A DNA stretch of 42,854 nucleotides from a virus. A program made the translations under genes and the position numbers. The first letter of the stretch is position 1; every line of letters begins with the position of its first letter. Under the pieces are notes generated by a model. It was not told the origin of the DNA, made no database searches, and saw only the letters and a list, made by a program, of their open reading frames with translations. Of the stretch, positions 14,466 through 21,752 are shown piece by piece. The stretch lies in IMG/VR virus record IMGVR_UViG_3300050015_000622, positions 1-42,854 of that record. One strand, 5' to 3'.

Positions 14466-14855
14466 TTATCTGTTATTTTTTGCGGGTTTTCTGTATCTTC
14501 CAGAAGTTACCGAAATGAATGCATTGCAGCCTTTCTGTAAAAGAGAAGGATGATTTGGATTCATCTTGCAAAAAGAAATATTATATTCTGATCCGCATTC
14601 CATACCTTCATCAATTTCCCAGCCAATCTGAATCTTAACATTCACGCCACCATTTTTGTTATTTCCCCATTCTGTTCTGTTTACCATAAGGTTTGTTCCC
14701 TTAAGGTCATTAACATAATGAATAAGAGCTTTAACATCCTGCGGTGCGCTGGCAGTGTTATAAGGAAAACCGAAATCACATGCGTCATTATAAATAGCTT
14801 TCTGATTTCTTTCGATTGCTTCGAATGCGTGTGCGTGTTCTTTAAATACTCCCAT
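14466..14855 (-). CDS. hypothetical protein (129 aa)
   Basis: A mixed alpha/beta protein beginning with a helical region rich in His and Ala (EHAHAFEAIERNQKAIYNDA), then a beta-rich centre (GGVNVKIQIGWEIDEG) and a basic C-terminus (SGRYRKPAKNNR). It is the first gene of the operon running to 12860 and has a phage-type promoter 26 nt upstream. Function unknown. Confidence 0.7.
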   Translation of the reverse strand: MGVFKEHAHAFEAIERNQKAIYNDACDFGFPYNTASAPQDVKALIHYVNDLKGTNLMVNRTEWGNNKNGGVNVKIQIGWEIDEGMECGSEYNISFCKMNPNHPSLLQKGCNAFISVTSGRYRKPAKNNR

Positions 14856-14880
14856 TTGGTTTGTGGTTTAAATTACTCAG

Positions 14881-14905
14881 TAAATGTACGAATAATTTCC
14901 CACAT
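14881..14905 (-). promoter_or_regulatory. promoter ATGTGG-N11-TACATTTA
   Basis: Minus strand: ATGTGG (14905-14900), 11 nt, TACATTTA (14888-14881), then 25 nt to the ATG at 14855. Further upstream are TTAA-containing half-sites 11 bp apart (14918-14922, 14929-14933) but in the opposite orientation to those of the tandem-TTAAC promoters. Confidence 0.68.
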
Positions 14906-14933
14906 AAAAAAATATTTTTAATAAAATTTTAAC

Positions 14934-14961
14934 AAAAAAGCAGGGTTATCTAACCCTGCTC
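14934..14961 (-). terminator. terminator overlapping the end of the 64-aa gene
   Basis: AGCAGGGTT (14939-14947) pairs with AACCCTGCT (14953-14961) around a short loop, with a T run on the minus strand after the stem. The TAA stop of the gene that ends at 14946 lies inside the hairpin, so the terminator uses the final codons of the gene. Confidence 0.88.
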
Positions 14962-15140
14962 CGGATTTTATGTGTTAAAGCCCTTGATAATGAGACCCAT
15001 TGATTAGCTCCATCCGAGATGTTATAAAGATGAATTCTGTCATTCGGTTTGTCGATTTCCATGATTTTTACTAAGTCACCAACATGAGTTTTATAAACCC
15101 CATTAATCTCAATCTTCAATTCTTCATTCATGTTTTCCAT
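14946..15140 (-). CDS. hypothetical small protein (64 aa)
   Basis: ATG 15140 (MENMNEELKIEINGVYKTHVG...) lies ten bases after the previous stop; an upstream frame extension to 15182 would overlap the preceding gene. The sequence suggests a small beta barrel (VYKTHVGDLVKIMEI, RIHLYNISDGANQWVS) ending in a basic tail (THKIRSRVR). Its stop codon lies in the terminator hairpin. Confidence 0.66.
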   Translation of the reverse strand: MENMNEELKIEINGVYKTHVGDLVKIMEIDKPNDRIHLYNISDGANQWVSLSRALTHKIRSRVR

Positions 15141-15150
15141 ATTTTTAGTT

Positions 15151-15348
15151 TTAGACAGTTTCTGGTTTTTTAACTCGAACACTCAATACTTCCGGATTAA
15201 GATAAGCAACTTCTTCGTAAGCGAAAACGTTGTGAATTTTATCATATTCCAATTCGGATCCATCTCTGAAAGTTACAATAACTGTGTGTCCGCCGGGCAC
15301 TAATGATAATGGGTTTGTTCTGAATTCATCCGCTACTGGTAGTGCCAT
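15151..15348 (-). CDS. hypothetical small beta-rich protein (65 aa)
   Basis: The sequence (GGHTVIVTFRDGSELEYDKI) resembles compact SH3-like or KTSC-like small domains, without enough detail to assign one. It overlaps the 3' end of the membrane-protein gene by 23 bp. No catalytic residues seen. Confidence 0.66.
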   Translation of the reverse strand: MALPVADEFRTNPLSLVPGGHTVIVTFRDGSELEYDKIHNVFAYEEVAYLNPEVLSVRVKKPETV

Positions 15349-15529
15349 CTTCTTCGGTATTTTTAGGTTTTTGATGAGAAAATTCGTGAAGTCCTATTAG
15401 ACATAAAGTTCCAAAAATAGTTGTGCAAGCCCATCCCCATATTGGTCGAGTATCGACGGAGGTCTTCCATGCCGCATAGGCATAGACTAATAGTAGAAAT
15501 ATTACTATGAAGAGTTTCAGTATTTTCAT
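15326..15529 (-). CDS. small membrane protein (67 aa)
   Basis: Two hydrophobic segments are visible, residues 3-21 (ILKLFIVIFLLLVYAYAAW) and 31-47 (GWACTTIFGTLCLIGL), separated by a short loop, with a polar C-terminal tail. This could be an inner-membrane protein such as a spanin-like, immunity or holin candidate; two transmembrane segments and small size fit a holin but nothing else confirms it. An overlapping frame (15363-15575) lacks such features. Confidence 0.66.
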   Translation of the reverse strand: MKILKLFIVIFLLLVYAYAAWKTSVDTRPIWGWACTTIFGTLCLIGLHEFSHQKPKNTEEDGTTSSG

Positions 15530-15571
15530 GAAAATCTCTCATTTTTATTTTAGTAATAGTTTCCCTATTTA

Positions 15572-15973
15572 TCATCTTAACATTATTGAAAAACGTTCTT
15601 CGATGTCTTTTAACATTTCTTCGGTAACCCCGTGAGAGTTTTTTCCTCCGTGACGATTTTCAACTATCACAGTGAAAACCATGTAACCGTGCTCTTCAGC
15701 CAATTTTCCATAAGCACGCCAGTCACGAGCTTTAACATTCATGTTTGCAACAATAACTAAAGGTTCGTTGGCTTCCATTAAGTCTTTACATTTAGCTTCA
15801 CATTTTTCATGAGCTATACGAACACCATACGGAGTCCAAACATAATTACCTTTAGCATCATAAAGATAATCATCAGCGCAGCATACAGGAGCTTTGAAAA
15901 GCTCTGCAAAGGTATTCTTACCTGACCCAGGTAAACCCCTTAATACTACTAATGATTTCTTTAATTCTTTCAT
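15572..15973 (-). CDS. P-loop kinase of the NEDD4BP2/PNK-like group (133 aa)
   Basis: Residues 10-22 give Walker A LRGLPGSGKNTFA. CADDYLYD follows as the typical Asp-Asp of small nucleic-acid or nucleotide kinases, then a helix with HEKC and VIVANMN, and a C-terminal RHGGKNSHGVTEEMLKDIEERF block common to phage AAA kinases related to the N4BP2 and polynucleotide-kinase 5' domains. It may phosphorylate 5'-OH ends of RNA or DNA, or a small substrate. The start at 15973 is supported by a promoter whose -7 box lies at 15995-16002, which would fall over the alternative start at 15997. In principle it could supply kinase activity for the phage's RNA-repair genes. Confidence 0.8.
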   Translation of the reverse strand: MKELKKSLVVLRGLPGSGKNTFAELFKAPVCCADDYLYDAKGNYVWTPYGVRIAHEKCEAKCKDLMEANEPLVIVANMNVKARDWRAYGKLAEEHGYMVFTVIVENRHGGKNSHGVTEEMLKDIEERFSIMLR

Positions 15974-16508
15974 TTTTGATTTTGTTGACAAGGGCAAATA
16001 TACGAATTCTTCTCCACATAAAAAAATTTCTACGCCATATTTTTATTCTATATTTTATTCTTTTTTTAGAATATTTTTGGGTTCTTTTATCCGCTTCACT
16101 CATTCCAAGAATTTCCCAATTCCAAATAAAATAACAAAACATCAGCTGGATTAGAGTTATGCAAATTAATTTATGTGGTTGAAAAAAATGAATAGGAACC
16201 CATAGACATAAAAGGAATGCTATTGGATAACCCAGTATCGGGGCAGAAGCAATTAAGTATTTTTTAAAATGATTTTTACCTTCAAGCGTAATCGGAAAAT
16301 TAAATCCATTAATCTGGTCTTTCGAAATTCTCTCTATAAATATCCATCTATCTGGAGTTGAAATATCGCACATAGTTAAAAGTATAGCTATAATATGAAG
16401 CCCCTCGTGAATAATCAATATTGGAATAACCGAGAAGCACCAAAGGATGTAAAGAATATCCTTCTTTAAATTTAAAGAAGTCTTTAGTGTAAAAATTATA
16501 CTCTTCAT
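15918..16508 (-). CDS. membrane protein with HExxH motif (196 aa)
   Basis: Hydrophobic segments at about residues 18-45, 85-108 and 112-132. The first contains IIHEGLHIIAILL, an HExxH zinc-protease signature within the membrane region, as in DUF3267/M50-like peptidases. The C-terminal 60 residues are strongly basic (KRIKYRIKIWRRN). The last 56 bases overlap the kinase gene and the coding region contains the kinase promoter. It might be a membrane protease or a degenerate relative with a structural role. Confidence 0.7.
   Translation of the reverse strand: MKSIIFTLKTSLNLKKDILYILWCFSVIPILIIHEGLHIIAILLTMCDISTPDRWIFIERISKDQINGFNFPITLEGKNHFKKYLIASAPILGYPIAFLLCLWVPIHFFQPHKLICITLIQLMFCYFIWNWEILGMSEADKRTQKYSKKRIKYRIKIWRRNFFMWRRIRIFALVNKIKNERIKEIISSIKGFTWVR
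15995..16019 (-). promoter_or_regulatory. promoter ATGTGG-N11-TATATTTG before the kinase gene
   Basis: Minus strand: ATGTGG (16019-16014), 11 nt, TATATTTG (16002-15995), then 21 nt to the kinase ATG at 15973. The promoter lies inside the coding end of the HExxH membrane-protein gene. Confidence 0.7.
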
Positions 16509-17623
16509 TAGTTATCAATTACAAGTTTCCAACCTTTTGCAAAATAATTGTCAAAGAATTTCTGAGCCGATTTGATTACATCTTCTTCGGTATAGAACCC
16601 CGAGTACCAATCACCAACTCTCCATCCATCATAAGAACCGGGGTGATCCCTAAATTCCCATTCTTCGAGTTCATGAGCGAGGGCAATTTTATTTCCATTA
16701 AAAATTCGAAGATCTCTTGTAGATGTTGTGTAGTTGGGTCTGGAAGGATCAATAAGCCAGGTAGGCCCAAAATTGAGAGTTCCGTAATAATGAATAGCTC
16801 CGATAGCGGCAGTTCCGACCCATGAGGTTATTTTAAGAGTTACCTCAGGATGTTTTGTCTTTTTAATCTCGGATACCCAAATCTTTCCTTTCTTGTCGAT
16901 AACTTTAATTCCAGTTCCGTAATTTAATGGAATGATTTTCTGATCAAATATATCCTCATCATCTTCCATGTAATTATGATCCGAGGTATCAATTTTGGCA
17001 GTCAAATCCCATCCACCATCTTCAATAACTTCATATTCGCCAATCCAGTATTTAACTTTATTATTCTCTTCAAGCTTTTCTTTTTCCTTCTTTCCGGCTA
17101 AAAGTCCTCCAACCAAACTAGATATAGCCACTTTCTTTTCGGCTTCTTCTTCGGCTTCACGTTGCATCTGGCGTACTGCTTCGAGTTTAGCTTTTCTAAC
17201 TTCTTCTGCTTCTCGTTCAGCCTTCTTTAATGCCTGATATTTTTCCTGAATTTCCTCAAGACCATTGATAGTAACTTTAGCCCCGGGAGTATCCAGTAGA
17301 GCTTCGATTTGATTCCACATATCCTGAACATCAATGATAACTTCAATCCATTGACGATAAGATCCCTCTTTGGTATGTTCTTTGGATCTATCGAGATTGG
17401 GATAATATCGATTCATTTCCACATGACCACCCATGGTTCCACCAATAGTTCCTATTTGACCTTCATCGGTGGATACATCGGAAGCTCCATCAGCGGAGTG
17501 CCAAAAAGCAAAATTGGAATGAAAATGCTGCTTGGGGTTGTCCCGATTATCATAAGTCATAAGATGTACCGGTAGAACGATGTCCCCCAGTACCGGCAAT
17601 TTTCCAATACTTCCTTTTCCCAT
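16508..17623 (-). CDS. hypothetical protein with central coiled coil (371 aa)
   Basis: Three parts are visible: an N-terminal domain rich in His, Gly and Asp (residues 1-95), a long Ala/Glu/Lys-rich coiled coil (about 112-185: LKKAEREAEEVRKAKLEA ...), and a C-terminal beta-rich domain (190-371) with many Trp and Tyr residues. It ends with the ATG overlap to the membrane-protein gene at 16508. The layout would suit a structural or scaffolding-type protein, yet it lies in the early-type half of the window. No family recognised. Confidence 0.75.
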   Translation of the reverse strand: MGKGSIGKLPVLGDIVLPVHLMTYDNRDNPKQHFHSNFAFWHSADGASDVSTDEGQIGTIGGTMGGHVEMNRYYPNLDRSKEHTKEGSYRQWIEVIIDVQDMWNQIEALLDTPGAKVTINGLEEIQEKYQALKKAEREAEEVRKAKLEAVRQMQREAEEEAEKKVAISSLVGGLLAGKKEKEKLEENNKVKYWIGEYEVIEDGGWDLTAKIDTSDHNYMEDDEDIFDQKIIPLNYGTGIKVIDKKGKIWVSEIKKTKHPEVTLKITSWVGTAAIGAIHYYGTLNFGPTWLIDPSRPNYTTSTRDLRIFNGNKIALAHELEEWEFRDHPGSYDGWRVGDWYSGFYTEEDVIKSAQKFFDNYFAKGWKLVIDN

Positions 17624-17904
17624 TATTTCATTATATTAATGAGTTCTTTTCCTGATGAACATCTTTTGCAAAGAGCTTCAAGACGGTTGAAACGATCTAT
17701 ATTGGTTTCCCCTTTACGAAGTTTCATCCAATCAGCAAATATTTTACATTGTGCATCAAGTTCCTTCGTATCATTTGAAAATGCTAGAGTGAGTTTTTCC
17801 CCAGACCTCCCAATAAAGAATCTAAAATTAGCTCCCGACGGAAACTTAGCGGATATTGACATCTGGTCAAAACCTATCGACTTTTTGATTTTAGTTTCTG
17901 CCAT
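17623..17904 (-). CDS. hypothetical protein (93 aa)
   Basis: A small alpha/beta protein with a beta N-terminal half (SISAKFPSGANFRFFIGRSG) and a helical C-terminal half with three cysteines. Its stop shares a base with the ATG of the 371-aa gene. Function unknown. Confidence 0.68.
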   Translation of the reverse strand: MAETKIKKSIGFDQMSISAKFPSGANFRFFIGRSGEKLTLAFSNDTKELDAQCKIFADWMKLRKGETNIDRFNRLEALCKRCSSGKELINIMK

Positions 17905-17906
17905 GA

Positions 17907-18329
17907 TTACTTACTAGCTATGGGGTTAATACTCTTAGGCTCTGTATTAGAAAATACAGCTACTTTTTTACACTTGGCAGGCTGAACTCCTTTTTTCTCT
18001 TTTGTATCACAAAGAATTTTAAAAACATAACGATTGCTATCAAAGATGGTGTAGATAAATCTGTAACCCGTTTTAGCATCAGCGGCACAACGAACTGTTC
18101 TCTGAAGAACATAAGTGTCTGGGGTATTAGCTTCCAGAGTTATCCAATCTTTGAGTGGAATAGAATCCAAACCAAAAGAAGCAATCTGAGCATAAATATC
18201 TTTAACAGCTTCGCCTGGGGTAAAATACTGGCGATCATAAACTGAAATGGTTCTCATAGGCTGTTTCATCAAAATGCTGCATGATGAAAGAGAAAGCGAT
18301 ACAATTGCAAGTAAAAATAATTTTTTCAT
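17907..18329 (-). CDS. predicted lipoprotein (140 aa)
   Basis: The N-terminus MKKLFLLAIVSLSLSSCS is a lipoprotein signal with lipobox LSSC (Cys17). The mature protein is soluble, with a central YTPGEAVKDIYAQI-like region and four further cysteines. A phage lipoprotein displayed on the host envelope can block superinfection or help lysis (T5 Llp and spanin outer-membrane subunits are known examples); neither is demonstrable here. It is the first gene after a phage-type promoter. Confidence 0.78.
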   Translation of the reverse strand: MKKLFLLAIVSLSLSSCSILMKQPMRTISVYDRQYFTPGEAVKDIYAQIASFGLDSIPLKDWITLEANTPDTYVLQRTVRCAADAKTGYRFIYTIFDSNRYVFKILCDTKEKKGVQPAKCKKVAVFSNTEPKSINPIASK

Positions 18330-18355
18330 TGAGAGAATAAGTTTAATTAACTAGG

Positions 18356-18380
18356 CAAATGTACAACAAAAATCCCAAAT
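18356..18380 (-). promoter_or_regulatory. promoter ATTTGG-N11-TACATTTG before the lipoprotein gene
   Basis: Minus strand: ATTTGG (18380-18375), 11 nt, TACATTTG (18363-18356), 26 nt to the ATG at 18329. TTAAC motifs on the plus strand (18404-18408, 18414-18418, 10-bp period) lie upstream but in the reverse orientation. Confidence 0.72.
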
Positions 18381-18420
18381 AAAAAAATTATTTGAGATAA
18401 ATTTTAACAAGCTTTAACAA

Positions 18421-18753
18421 TTAAAATAAGGGGGTAGAATGAGGGTCTACTTCTACAAAGGGCTGTAAAAATGATGGGGAGATATAATAATATCCTATTT
18501 TATAGTCTGCATACTTGACAGTGTTAATTTGCCAATAGATCTTTTCCTTTCTTCCTTCGGGATCAAGCCAATAGTAATAAAATGGTTCCGGAGATATTTC
18601 GCCAGGTACTTCTTGATCAAAATGAGATTTAAGAGAAACCAAGATTTGATCTCTAGTAAGTTCGACGTATGCTCCCCTTCCCCCATGAACTACACGTTCA
18701 TATCCGGATGCAAAAGGAATACCATCTAAAAAATATAGAGGAATCTTAACCAT
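18421..18753 (-). CDS. hypothetical protein (110 aa)
   Basis: A protein rich in Tyr and aromatic residues with a central helix (LTRDQILVSLKSHFDQEV) and a beta-prone second half (YYYWLDPEGRKEKIYWQI). It overlaps the end of a newly recognised 42-aa gene by eight bases. It closes the operon of small genes starting at 20348. Function unknown. Confidence 0.68.
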   Translation of the reverse strand: MVKIPLYFLDGIPFASGYERVVHGGRGAYVELTRDQILVSLKSHFDQEVPGEISPEPFYYYWLDPEGRKEKIYWQINTVKYADYKIGYYYISPSFLQPFVEVDPHSTPLF

Positions 18754-18874
18754 TTTTCTTTTGTTCCTTTTTTAGTTTAGCAAATATTTTGGCAGCTTTC
18801 TCCTTATTTGTTGTTTTGATAAGAGCAATAATATCTCCTTCCATACAAATAAAAGTTTCCTCCTTATTTTTCAT
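18746..18874 (-). CDS. very small protein (42 aa)
   Basis: ATG 18874 to TAA 18746 encodes MKNKEETFICMEGDIIALIK and 22 more residues, ending in a lysine-rich helix (AKIFAKLKKEQKKNG). It overlaps the gene before by 11 bp and the gene after by 8 bp, leaving no unexplained gap in the operon. The sequence is gene-like but the family is unknown. Confidence 0.62.
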   Translation of the reverse strand: MKNKEETFICMEGDIIALIKTTNKEKAAKIFAKLKKEQKKNG

Positions 18875-19295
18875 CTACATATTTATAGTACCAATTAATA
18901 AATTCTAGGACTTCTTTTAGAACTAATCCAATATCGAGTTTCAAAAGAGCCTCATCTATTGCTGTAACATAAAATGGATATTCCAAGAAAAAATGGGTAG
19001 GCTTGTAATCTTCATTTTTAGGCTGACGACCCCTTATTTCTTTTACAACCCGAAGAAGAGCATCCCAAGAATTGCAATAGTCAGAAAGATATTCATAGTC
19101 ATTATATCGGTTTCGAATAAAAGTAGTTCCGTGACTCTCATATGAATCTAATGGCTTTTTGGAAACAAGATCGCCAATATATTCTTCTTCCCCCTCAATT
19201 GGGCCACCGATAAATCTATAAACATTCTCAGTTAAATATGAGAAGCCCATAAATCCAGCTATCCGGATATTCCGATCTTTTATTTCTTTTTTCAT
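18864..19295 (-). CDS. hypothetical protein (143 aa)
   Basis: The start at 19295 (MKKEIKDRNIRIAGF...) is chosen because its ATG overlaps the stop of the gene upstream as TAATG; an earlier frame start at 19307 would lie inside that gene. The sequence resembles small phage proteins described as BC1872-like or DUF2591-like in layout (initial FMGF, a central YDYEYLSDYCNSWDALLRVV), but I cannot assign it firmly. The C-terminus is helical and aromatic. Confidence 0.7.
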   Translation of the reverse strand: MKKEIKDRNIRIAGFMGFSYLTENVYRFIGGPIEGEEEYIGDLVSKKPLDSYESHGTTFIRNRYNDYEYLSDYCNSWDALLRVVKEIRGRQPKNEDYKPTHFFLEYPFYVTAIDEALLKLDIGLVLKEVLEFINWYYKYVDEK

Positions 19296-19444
19296 TAGCA
19301 CCACCAATCATAAACATAACCTAAATTCTGTCTGATCCAGTCTTCGATCAACGTATTAGAAGGATATTCGAGCTGATCAACGACCATTGTCACTTTTCTG
19401 GGAACGCTTGTTTGTTCCATTCTGTACCAAATTTCCTGTTCCAT
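19295..19444 (-). CDS. very small protein (49 aa)
   Basis: ATG 19444 to TAA 19295 encodes MEQEIWYRMEQTSVPRKVTM and a C-terminal half with WIRQNLGYVYDWWC. The ATG overlaps the stop of the 46-aa gene and the TAA overlaps the ATG of the 143-aa gene, both as TAATG. The precise overlaps on both sides support a real gene. Confidence 0.7.
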   Translation of the reverse strand: MEQEIWYRMEQTSVPRKVTMVVDQLEYPSNTLIEDWIRQNLGYVYDWWC

Positions 19445-19584
19445 TACTTTATGTTTTTTGTTATATCATAACCATTATCAATCAACCACTGAAAAATGGT
19501 GCAAATATATTCATTATTAATTTGAACTTCGTCGCAACACTTTTCGTAAATTACCAGGATTCCTTCTTCCATTCCTTGTTCCAT
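19444..19584 (-). CDS. very small protein (46 aa)
   Basis: ATG 19584 to TAA 19444 encodes MEQGMEEGILVIYEKCCDEV and a C-terminal IFQWLIDNGYDITKNIK. It overlaps both neighbours by one base in TAATG junctions. Its first residues (MEQ-) are like those of the next gene, which may reflect shared translation-initiation context or an old duplication. Confidence 0.7.
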   Translation of the reverse strand: MEQGMEEGILVIYEKCCDEVQINNEYICTIFQWLIDNGYDITKNIK

Positions 19585-20348
19585 TATTTTTTATCTTTTA
19601 AAGTCTGGTGTTCTTTGATGGCATCAGGATTGATACCAACATTGCGGAAAGATGTTTCATAATCAAAACCTTTGGCTTCAATCTTGACCCTATCTTTTGC
19701 TTTATCTTTTTCAATTTCTTTTTCAGTCATGCTGATGAAAGAATAAGCCTTTGCAGCAGCTTCTTTTTCCCGAAGTCTAGCTTCTTTAGCTCTACGTTTT
19801 TTCTGATCAGCAACAAGTCTCATGAATTCTGGATCTTTGCCAGAGCTGAACTCACGAGCATATCCGGAAACAACGGTCTGAACAAAATCCTCATCTTTAT
19901 ATTTCCATTTTTTCATTAACCATGAAAATTCAGGTTTGGATTCACCAGTAACTTTGTGGCGAAGTTCAGTTTTATAATCATCGGAATAATAGTAAACTTT
20001 TTTTCCTTTTTTGTGATGGGTTCCACGATTCTTCTGGATATTACCCTGTTTGTCAACATAGTAAAAATCCCAGTATTCGCTGTGCCATCTTTTTGGCTCG
20101 AACTCCTGAAGGAAGAACTTCTGCTGGTAAACAGGAACCTGTTTGCAGTATTCGGCAAAAGCTTTATCGAACTGCTTGCCAAGAAAAGATTCGCAGATAC
20201 GTTCGATTCTTTTAAATGGAGAAACTCCGTCTACATCATGATAAGTAGATCCTCGGCTGCCAAACCAGCGATCTTCAATATCTCCTTTGGTTTCTTTAAC
20301 CTCGTTGAGAGCCTTTCCCTGTCTTAACTGTGTAACTAAGTTTTTCAT
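19584..20348 (-). CDS. hypothetical protein (254 aa)
   Basis: The start at 20348 (MKNLVTQLRQG...) is fixed by a promoter whose -7 box ends four bases upstream. Residues 25-130 are rich in Arg, Trp and Tyr (WFGSRGSTYHDVDG, RWHSEYWDFYYVDKQ), and residues 165-215 form a charged helix (KKRRAKEARLREKEAAAK). Less AT-rich than neighbouring genes. It heads the operon that ends at 18421. No family recognised. Confidence 0.75.
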   Translation of the reverse strand: MKNLVTQLRQGKALNEVKETKGDIEDRWFGSRGSTYHDVDGVSPFKRIERICESFLGKQFDKAFAEYCKQVPVYQQKFFLQEFEPKRWHSEYWDFYYVDKQGNIQKNRGTHHKKGKKVYYYSDDYKTELRHKVTGESKPEFSWLMKKWKYKDEDFVQTVVSGYAREFSSGKDPEFMRLVADQKKRRAKEARLREKEAAAKAYSFISMTEKEIEKDKAKDRVKIEAKGFDYETSFRNVGINPDAIKEHQTLKDKK

Positions 20349-20352
20349 ATTG

Positions 20353-20377
20353 CAAATGTATACAAAAATCCCCAAAC
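20353..20377 (-). promoter_or_regulatory. promoter GTTTGG-N11-TACATTTG, 4 nt before ATG
   Basis: Minus strand: GTTTGG (20377-20372), 11 nt, TACATTTG (20360-20353), CAAT, then ATG at 20348. With so little space the transcript is probably leaderless or nearly so. The distal box lies inside the terminator hairpin of the gene upstream. Confidence 0.72.
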
Positions 20378-20395
20378 TAAAAAATAATTTGGGGA
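20361..20395 (-). terminator. terminator of the RNase H-like gene, merged with a promoter
   Basis: Minus strand TCCCCAAA (20395-20388) pairs with TTTGGGGA (20376-20369) over an 11-base AT loop, followed by TTTTTG. The downstream arm is also the GTTTGG box of the next promoter, so the same bases end one transcript and help start the next. Confidence 0.75.
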
Positions 20396-20401
20396 CTTTT
20401 T

Positions 20402-20929
20402 TTATCTACATAGAGCATCAGCTGTGTGAGTTGCGGCCCATGACCATGGCTTTCCACATGCTTCGTATCCCATTCCCTGAGCATATCCAATACCCGAAGC
20501 GTAAAGTACGTTGGACATTTCGTGAGCGTCTGAGTTGTAGTCAAGGTGGATTTTAACCTTCTTGGTACAGCCTTCAAGCATCTGTGCAGTCTGAATGGTA
20601 AGTTCAACTTCCTGCCAAAGCTTCTGGTGAAGTTTGGAAGTGTCGAAATCCTTCGAGTCGCCAGCTGGCTTCGGAGCTACCTTCTTTGCCTTAATTTCCT
20701 TATCGAAAAGGGTACAGTTAATGACGTGAGCTCCGTGTCCAACATTATACTTGTCTTTTACGTGCATAACAATAACGATAGCATACTTAACGTATCTTGC
20801 GAACTCCTGAGAGTCACAACCAATAGTTACAGTTCCGAATGGGTTTATTGATGCCCATTCCTTAACATACTGATTTACGTCGGCAATTATGGTACCGTCC
20901 ATTTTCTTGAAAACTAATTTTTCCGTCAT
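20402..20929 (-). CDS. RNase H-fold protein, DUF458-like (175 aa)
   Basis: The segment GTVTIGCDSQEFARYVKYAIVIV (first strands with Asp39) and the later IHLDYNSDAHEMSNVLYASG are typical of the PF04308 / DUF458 RNase H-like family found in Firmicutes and phages. Activity for this family is not established; metal-dependent nuclease function is inferred from the fold. It has an unusual strong Shine-Dalgarno (AAAGGAGGA at 20936-20944) and a less AT-rich composition than most of the window, which suggests acquisition from a non-Bacteroidota source. A homing endonuclease gene lies directly upstream. Confidence 0.78.
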   Translation of the reverse strand: MTEKLVFKKMDGTIIADVNQYVKEWASINPFGTVTIGCDSQEFARYVKYAIVIVMHVKDKYNVGHGAHVINCTLFDKEIKAKKVAPKPAGDSKDFDTSKLHQKLWQEVELTIQTAQMLEGCTKKVKIHLDYNSDAHEMSNVLYASGIGYAQGMGYEACGKPWSWAATHTADALCR

Positions 20930-20935
20930 TTGTAT

Positions 20936-20944
20936 TCCTCCTTT
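20936..20944 (-). promoter_or_regulatory. strong Shine-Dalgarno before the RNase H-like gene
   Basis: Minus strand AAAGGAGGA lies six bases before the ATG at 20929. It is the clearest Shine-Dalgarno in the window, where starts are otherwise preceded by A-rich sequence. Confidence 0.7.
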
Positions 20945-20981
20945 CGAGATTTGATTAAAACAGTAAAGGACTTATCTTTAA

Positions 20982-21704
20982 TTAAGATAAAGAAACTACT
21001 TTTTTTGTTAATAAACCCTTATTCCATGGGGTGGATCCTTTTTTTGCATTACTCATATTTTTTCTTGCTTGATCTGACATTTTTCTTCTTTTTTTTCCTC
21101 TAAGAGAAGTTCCTATATTTTGTTTTATTTGATCCGATTTTTCTTTTCCGTGGATTTCTTCAAAAGATCTCCCCTTTAATTTTTTTCTAATTTTTTCTTT
21201 TGTTTCGGAAGAACGATTTATTCCCTGCAAAGCTTTTCCAATTTTTTCTCCTCTTCTTTTTGCCCCCTCTTCGCCTAATATTTCTATAAGGGTTTTTCCA
21301 GATCTTTGTAATCTATATTCTTTCTTTCTTCTATCAGATTCTTCTTTACCAAATTTTTGTTCCCAAGATACATTTTTATATAATTTGCTAAAATGTTGTT
21401 TGGTTTTTTCATCATGAAAATTTGGAGCAAATACTCCTCCATTAGGAGGAGTATTATATCCATTTGGATTCAAGCTTTCAAAAAGTTGAATATATTTTTT
21501 CTCATCTTTATAAGATTCATTTCGATCTGAATAATATTTTATAGGAAAAGAAATAAAATTAGTTTTGCTATGTTTTTTTATAGCTCTATCTAATAATAAT
21601 CCGGAGCCAAAATAGATTTCATCAAACTCCTTTTCGGAACTATGCGACCCAATATAAATTTTTCCTGAAATCTTATTAATAGTCAAATAACAATAATGAA
21701 ACAT
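20982..21704 (-). CDS. GIY-YIG homing endonuclease with NUMOD3 repeats (240 aa)
   Basis: GIY-YIG domain in residues 1-95 (FHYCYLTINKISGKIYIGSH ... YFGSG ... GYNTPPNGG), followed by basic NUMOD3-type helices (RRGEKIGKALQGINRSSETK; RRKMSDQARKNMSNAKKGS). Unlike the other two copies there is no C-terminal CPHC zinc cluster; it ends with WNKGLLTKKVVSLS. It is placed between a short open frame with a phage promoter (21753-21869) and the RNase H-like gene. Confidence 0.9.
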   Translation of the reverse strand: MFHYCYLTINKISGKIYIGSHSSEKEFDEIYFGSGLLLDRAIKKHSKTNFISFPIKYYSDRNESYKDEKKYIQLFESLNPNGYNTPPNGGVFAPNFHDEKTKQHFSKLYKNVSWEQKFGKEESDRRKKEYRLQRSGKTLIEILGEEGAKRRGEKIGKALQGINRSSETKEKIRKKLKGRSFEEIHGKEKSDQIKQNIGTSLRGKKRRKMSDQARKNMSNAKKGSTPWNKGLLTKKVVSLS

Positions 21705-21752
21705 TTATCACCTTTATTTTATATATCTCATAAAATCCAGGCACTTTTGCAC

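Noticed and set aside
15363-15575. Open frame of 70 codons on the minus strand
   Set aside because: It overlaps the two-transmembrane-segment gene at 15326-15529, which has clear protein features; this frame shows none.
19502-19509. TATATTTG -7-like box on the minus strand
   Set aside because: It lies inside the 46-aa coding frame, has TTCAAA and no TTAAC or GG box at the set distances, and no start follows at a fitting distance.
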